From Pseudomonadota bacterium (GTDB lineage: Bacteria > Pseudomonadota > Gammaproteobacteria > Enterobacterales > Enterobacteriaceae), in NCBI GenBank assembly GCA_018261615.1, contig JAGTSE010000020.1, positions 1-64,000 of the forward strand: a stretch of DNA of 64,000 nucleotides. Direction: 5' to 3'. Positions 60,196 to 64,000 of this stretch are shown here, piece by piece. Numbering within the stretch: position 1 is the first letter of the stretch; every line of letters starts with the position of its first letter. The translations under genes and the position numbers were made by a program. The notes beneath the pieces are model-generated. The model was given only the letters and a program-made list of their open reading frames with translations, was not told the origin of the DNA and ran no database searches.

Positions 60196-61503
60196 TTATG
60201 CTTGCTCTACCGGCCGCTCTGCTACGCTATCCTGGTGATGGAGATCCTGACGCAGCCAGATCCCCAGCGCTAAACCAATAAGCGATAGCGCCAGCACATA
60301 CCAGGCAGGCGCCATCGGCGAAACGCCCATTAGCATGGTCACCGCAATCGGCGTCAGGCCACCGAAAATAGCGTATGAGACGTTATACGAGAATGAGATT
60401 CCCGTGAAGCGAACCTCCGCCGGAAATGCCCGCACCATTACGTAAGGAACCGCGCCGACCACACCAACGCACAGCCCCACCAGGCCATACAGGACAAAAA
60501 GCTGCTCAGGGTGTGCTCCCACCAGGTGGTAGAAAAACCAACTGGCACAGGCAAGCAGCACGCTGCCAATAATAAAAGTGCGACTGGCGCCAAATTTATC
60601 GACCAGCAGCCCGGCGGCCAGACAACCAAAGCAAAGCATAATGGTCGCGATGCTGTTGGCCCGCAACGTCAGGGCCGGAGCAAAACCATACTGTTTTTGC
60701 AGCCATACCGGTGACATCAGAATGACCACCACAATCCCGGCGGAAAGCAGCCAGGTCAGCAGCATGGAAATCACCACTGCTTTTTTATGTTTCAGCACGA
60801 CCGATTTAACAGGTAATTCCTGCGCCAGCGCTTTACGTTGCTGCATCTCAAGAAATATCGGCGTTTCTTGCAACCAGCGGCGCAGATACATCGCCACCAG
60901 GCCAAATACGCCGCCCAGCAGGAACGGAATACGCCAGCCGCCATCGTGAATAGCTTGTTGCGTCATGCTGGTATTAACCAGCGTCGCCACCACCGAACCG
61001 AGCAAAATCCCCACGGTCAGGCCCGCTGTCAACGTACCGCAAGCAATACCGATGCGACGCGCCGGAACATGTTCCGCCACAAACACCCACGCGCCAGGCA
61101 CTTCACCACCGATGGCCGCCCCCTGTAAAACGCGCATCGAGAGCAGCAACAGCGGCGCCACAATGCCTGTTGAGGCATACGTTGGCAGCAAGCCAATCGC
61201 CAGCGTCGGCAACGCCATCAGCAGAATACTCAGGGTAAACATCTTCTTGCGCCCGACCAGATCGCCGAAGTGCGCCATGACAATGCCACCAAGCGGACGC
61301 GCCAGATAACCAGCGGCAAAAATGCCAAAGGTTTGCACCTGGCGCAGCCATTCAGGAATATCCGCCGGGAAGAAAATCTCGCCAACGACGGCGGCGAAGA
61401 AGACGAAAATGATGAAATCGTAAAACTCCAGCGCACCGCCGAGGGCAGCAAGCGTCAGCGTTTTATAATCCTGTCCGTTCAGAGGACGAGTGGCATTTGA
61501 CAT
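60196..61503 (-). CDS. MHS-family MFS transporter, substrate unknown
   Basis: A 435-residue permease with about 12 membrane segments. It belongs by sequence pattern to the metabolite:H+ symporter (MHS) branch of the major facilitator superfamily (ShiA, ProP, KgtP, YhjE-like). ALGGALEFYDFIIFVFFAAVVG is the family N-terminus, and the loop 2-3 motif appears as GGIVMAHFGDLVGRKKMF. LQGAAIGGEVPGAWVFVAEHVP and GWRIPFLLGGVFGLVAMYLRRWLQETPIF are also typical. It lies between satP and mog, where E. coli K-12 has no such gene. An organic acid or osmolyte substrate is plausible but not shown. Confidence 0.85.
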   Translation of the reverse strand: MSNATRPLNGQDYKTLTLAALGGALEFYDFIIFVFFAAVVGEIFFPADIPEWLRQVQTFGIFAAGYLARPLGGIVMAHFGDLVGRKKMFTLSILLMALPTLAIGLLPTYASTGIVAPLLLLSMRVLQGAAIGGEVPGAWVFVAEHVPARRIGIACGTLTAGLTVGILLGSVVATLVNTSMTQQAIHDGGWRIPFLLGGVFGLVAMYLRRWLQETPIFLEMQQRKALAQELPVKSVVLKHKKAVVISMLLTWLLSAGIVVVILMSPVWLQKQYGFAPALTLRANSIATIMLCFGCLAAGLLVDKFGASRTFIIGSVLLACASWFFYHLVGAHPEQLFVLYGLVGLCVGVVGAVPYVMVRAFPAEVRFTGISFSYNVSYAIFGGLTPIAVTMLMGVSPMAPAWYVLALSLIGLALGIWLRQDLHHQDSVAERPVEQA

Positions 61504-61629
61504 AGCGAACCATTTGTAAATAGAGAGTGCTGATTTAATTATTACGAATTGTGTAAATTAAAAATTACTATACCGTAAATAAATAAACACGCCATGGTTC
61601 GCCGTCTTTATTTCAGAAAAGGTTAACTT

Positions 61630-62217
61630 TTAGGATAATGTTTCGCGCCTTGCATTTTTAGGCCGGAAAGATGCTACGACTTGCGGATTGGTTTCAACAT
61701 ACGGTCCGTCAAGCAACTGTACACAATACGGAACACTGGCAAAAATACCGGGCACTTTGACTTCGCCGTTAGCGCTTTTTAGACCTTCCAGAGTCTCTTT
61801 GATCGATTTGGGCTGGCCGGGCAAATTCAGGATCAATGCCTGTTTGCGGATCACGCCAACCTGGCGGGAGAGGATCGCCGTCGGTACAAAATTGAGGCTG
61901 ATTTGCCGCATCTGCTCACCAAACCCCGGCATTTCGCGATCGGCAACCGCCAGCGTCGCGTCCGGCGTTACGTCGCGTCGCGCAGGCCCGGTGCCGCCAG
62001 TCGTCAGCACCAGATGGCAGCTCATTTCGTCCACCAGTTCGCACAGCGTTTGTTCGATGATGCTTTGCTCATCCGGGATCAACCGGGTCTCAATCTGAAA
62101 CGGGGTTGTCAGCGCGCTCGCCAGCCACTCCTCAAGCGCAGGAATACCCTTGTCCTGGTAAATACCGCTGGATGCGCGATCGGAAACCGAAACTAAACCA
62201 ATGCGTAGTGTGTCCAT
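61630..62217 (-). CDS. mog: Molybdopterin adenylyltransferase
   Basis: A 195-residue MoCF-domain enzyme that adenylylates molybdopterin before MoeA inserts molybdate. LVLTTGGTGPARRDVTPDAT (about 75-94) and ILNLPGQPKSIKETLEG are the nucleotide and pterin motifs. I chose the ATG at 62217 (MDTLRIGLVSVSDR), which gives the E. coli length; in-frame ATGs at 62223 and 62232 lie over or before the GGAATG ribosome site. It follows talB in the same direction but after a terminator. Confidence 0.96.
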   Translation of the reverse strand: MDTLRIGLVSVSDRASSGIYQDKGIPALEEWLASALTTPFQIETRLIPDEQSIIEQTLCELVDEMSCHLVLTTGGTGPARRDVTPDATLAVADREMPGFGEQMRQISLNFVPTAILSRQVGVIRKQALILNLPGQPKSIKETLEGLKSANGEVKVPGIFASVPYCVQLLDGPYVETNPQVVASFRPKNARRETLS

Positions 62218-62293
62218 ATTCATTCCGTTCAAAAAAACTATTTAACGAAATGATACACGCTGAGGGGAAAGGCAGACAGTAGGGAGAGAAGAA

Positions 62294-62317
62294 GCGTGAC
62301 CGGTAAACCGGTCACGC
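62294..62317 (-). terminator. talB terminator
   Basis: GCGTGACCGG-TTTA-CCGGTCACGC on the minus strand, then TTCTTCTC, eight bases after the talB stop. Confidence 0.85.
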
Positions 62318-62324
62318 CTGAGGA

Positions 62325-63278
62325 TTACAGCAGATCGCCGATCATTTTTTCCAGTTTTTCCTGGTCAACGGCAAACTTACGGATACCATCCGCCAGTTTA
62401 TCCACCGCCATCGGATCCTGGTTATGCTGCCACAGGAATTCCGCTTCGGTGATACGTTCCGGACGCGCTTTCACTTCACCGGTATACGCCAGTTTGCGCT
62501 CGATGGTGCCAGCACTTTCAGACAGCTCTTTCAGCAGCGCCGGGGCGATGGTCAGACGGTCGCAGCCAGCCAGTTCGATGATTTCACCGGTATTACGGAA
62601 GCTGGCGCCCATCACCACGGTTTCATAACCGTGCTGTTTGTAGTACTGGTAAATTTCGGTTACGGAAACCACACCTGGATCTTCTGCCGGCGCGTACTCT
62701 TTCTTGTCGGTGTTGGCTTTGTACCAGTCGAGGATACGACCTACAAACGGGGAGATCAGGAATACGCCCGCTTCGGCACATGCACGCGCTTGCGCGAAGG
62801 AGAACAACAGCGTCAGGTTACAGTTGATGCCCTCTTTCTCCAGTTGTTCAGCCGCGCGAATCCCCTGCCAGGTAGAGGCCAGTTTGATCAGGATACGATC
62901 GTTGCTGATACCAGCATCGTTGTACATCTTGATCAGGCGTTTCGCTTTGGCGATAGAGGCTTCGGTGTCGTAAGAGAGACGAGCATCAACCTCAGTAGAG
63001 ATACGGCCTGGGATCAGTTTTAGGATTTCCAGACCAATGTTCACCGCCAGGCGATCTGTCGCGTCAACAACCTGCTGCGCACGATCGCTGCTCTGAGCGC
63101 GAGCCCATGTTACGGCATCATCGATCAGCTTACGGTATTCCGGGATTTGGGCAGCGCCAAGGATCAGAGAAGGGTTCGTTGTTGCATCCTGCGGCTGGTA
63201 CAGTTTCATTGCCGCAATATCTCCGGTATCAGCCACGACTGTTGTGTACTGACGCAGGGAGGTCAATTTATCCGTCAT
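62325..63278 (-). CDS. talB: Transaldolase B
   Basis: A 317-residue Schiff-base aldolase that exchanges dihydroxyacetone units in the non-oxidative pentose phosphate pathway. The catalytic lysine is Lys132 in [22 protein letters not shown] and [15 protein letters not shown] are conserved. The start at 63278 ([13 protein letters not shown]) has AGAGAAAC upstream and gives the E. coli length; the open frame continues 21 codons into an ERIC relic. It feeds the same pathway as araD. Confidence 0.98.
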   Translation of the reverse strand: MTDKLTSLRQYTTVVADTGDIAAMKLYQPQDATTNPSLILGAAQIPEYRKLIDDAVTWARAQSSDRAQQVVDATDRLAVNIGLEILKLIPGRISTEVDARLSYDTEASIAKAKRLIKMYNDAGISNDRILIKLASTWQGIRAAEQLEKEGINCNLTLLFSFAQARACAEAGVFLISPFVGRILDWYKANTDKKEYAPAEDPGVVSVTEIYQYYKQHGYETVVMGASFRNTGEIIELAGCDRLTIAPALLKELSESAGTIERKLAYTGEVKARPERITEAEFLWQHNQDPMAVDKLADGIRKFAVDQEKLEKMIGDLL

Positions 63279-63298
63279 GATAATGTTTCTCTTTAAAC

Positions 63299-63394
63299 GA
63301 TACCCTGAATAATTCATGTTTGGCCCACGACACATTTGCACCCCTGGAGCACAAACGCGGCCAGCGCACCTGAACGTGAAGTATGACGAGTATA
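63299..63394. repeat. Decayed ERIC-type element between talB and yaaJ
   Basis: The left end ATACCCTGAATAATTC and the right end CCAGCGCACCTGAACGTGAA followed by GTATGACGAGTATA match the two termini of ERIC with several changes. The core contains CCCCTGGAGC. The length, about 96 bases, is shorter than a full 127-base copy. Confidence 0.65.
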
Positions 63395-63574
63395 CTTGTT
63401 AGGGGGATGTAACCGGTCTGCCCTGATGATAACACGACGCCCTGCCAGCGCAACCGCAGACAATGCTGTGTCAATAGTATGGTAAACTCTGCTAATTAAC
63501 TGCCTGCGAAGTGATACGCTCCCACCAATAGCCTCGCCTCAGGTCATAACCCGGCATCAACAAGAGGAATGTTA

Positions 63575-64000
63575 ATGCCAGAATTTTTCTCATTTATCAG
63601 TGAAATACTTTGGGGTTCATTCATGGTGTACTTGCTGGCAGCGGCAGGTATCTGGTTTGCTGTACGCAGTCAGTTTGTCCCCTTTCGTTTTCTGCCCGAC
63701 TTTGGGAAAAGCCTTAAAAGTAGCCGCACACCACAACCCAACGCGATCACCTCTTACCAGGCACTCTGTCTGAGCCTGGCAACACGGCTGGGCAGCGGCA
63801 ACCTGGCGGGCGTGGCTTTTGCATTAACCGCCGGCGGGCCAGGCGCCGTTTTCTGGATGTGGATCGCCGCGCTCATCGGTATGGTAATCAGCTTTGCCGA
63901 ATGCTCTCTGGCACAACTGTATAAAGAGCGTGATACGGAAAATCAGTTTCGCGGCGGCCCGGCATGGTATATGGCGCGCGGTTTAGGTATGCGCTGGATG
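63575..64000 (+). CDS. yaaJ: YaaJ, sodium:alanine/glycine symporter family (partial)
   Basis: The first 142 codons of an AGCS-family permease; the window ends inside the gene. The start MPEFFSFISEILWGS and the family core RLGSGNLAGVAFALTAGGPG, FAECSLAQLYKERD and FRGGPAWYMARGLGMRWM match E. coli YaaJ. AGAGGAA precedes the ATG. It is divergent from talB. Substrate specificity is only inferred from the family. Confidence 0.95.
   Translation, partial: MPEFFSFISEILWGSFMVYLLAAAGIWFAVRSQFVPFRFLPDFGKSLKSSRTPQPNAITSYQALCLSLATRLGSGNLAGVAFALTAGGPGAVFWMWIAALIGMVISFAECSLAQLYKERDTENQFRGGPAWYMARGLGMRWM

Overview
This window is a stretch of enterobacterial core chromosome of roughly 55 % GC. Gene content, order and protein sequences match the region of the Escherichia coli map from just before talB to cra (minutes 0-2), read here in reverse. 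The organism is a member of the Enterobacteriaceae close to, but probably not, E. coli. AraC is the short 281-residue form ending in Gly-Cys-Glu. There is no cai/fix block between carB and kefF, no hok/sok locus between dnaJ and nhaA, and no yaaW/yaaI between dnaK and satP, and an extra MHS-family transporter lies between satP and mog. An Enterobacter/Kosakonia/Citrobacter-like genome would fit; I do not name a species.

Layout. 1-10.2 kb, branched-chain amino acids: cra, the acetolactate synthase III genes ilvIH, the regulator leuO, and the attenuated leuLABCD operon. 10.3-13.5 kb, glucose-phosphate stress: setA, the dual-function RNA sgrS with its small protein SgrT, and the divergent activator sgrR. 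13.5-17.7 kb: a TPP riboswitch controlling the thiBPQ thiamine transporter, then yabI. 17.9-23.1 kb: arabinose regulon araC/araBAD with recognisable O2, O1, CRP, I1 and I2 sites. 23.2-29.3 kb: SOS DNA polymerase II (polB, with a LexA box), rapA, rluA. 29.4-37.1 kb: djlA, and the lptD-surA-pdxA-rsmA-apaG-apaH operon for outer-membrane assembly, B6 synthesis, rRNA methylation and Ap4A hydrolysis. 37.1-40.4 kb: folA and the potassium-efflux pair kefFC. 40.5-48.2 kb: carAB with pyrimidine/arginine/purine control sites, dapB, rihC, ispH. 48.2-53.7 kb: fkpB, lspA, ileS, ribF and divergent rpsT. 53.8-59.2 kb: nhaAR and the heat-shock dnaKJ operon with sigma-32 promoters. 59.4-64 kb: satP, an MHS transporter, mog, talB and the first 142 codons of yaaJ.

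Nearly everything is housekeeping or conserved regulation. No phage, insertion sequence, CRISPR array, tRNA or rRNA was seen. Mobile or repeated DNA is limited to REP/BIME units and two ERIC-type elements, one decayed. I found no new multigene system. The points most worth following are: a divergent, AT-richer segment of ileS covering its editing domain, with a changed residue in the HTAPGHG motif; a small unrecognised reading frame that ends inside the kefF start codon; a longer SgrT; a polB promoter embedded in the araBAD terminator; and the extra transporter at the satP-mog junction.
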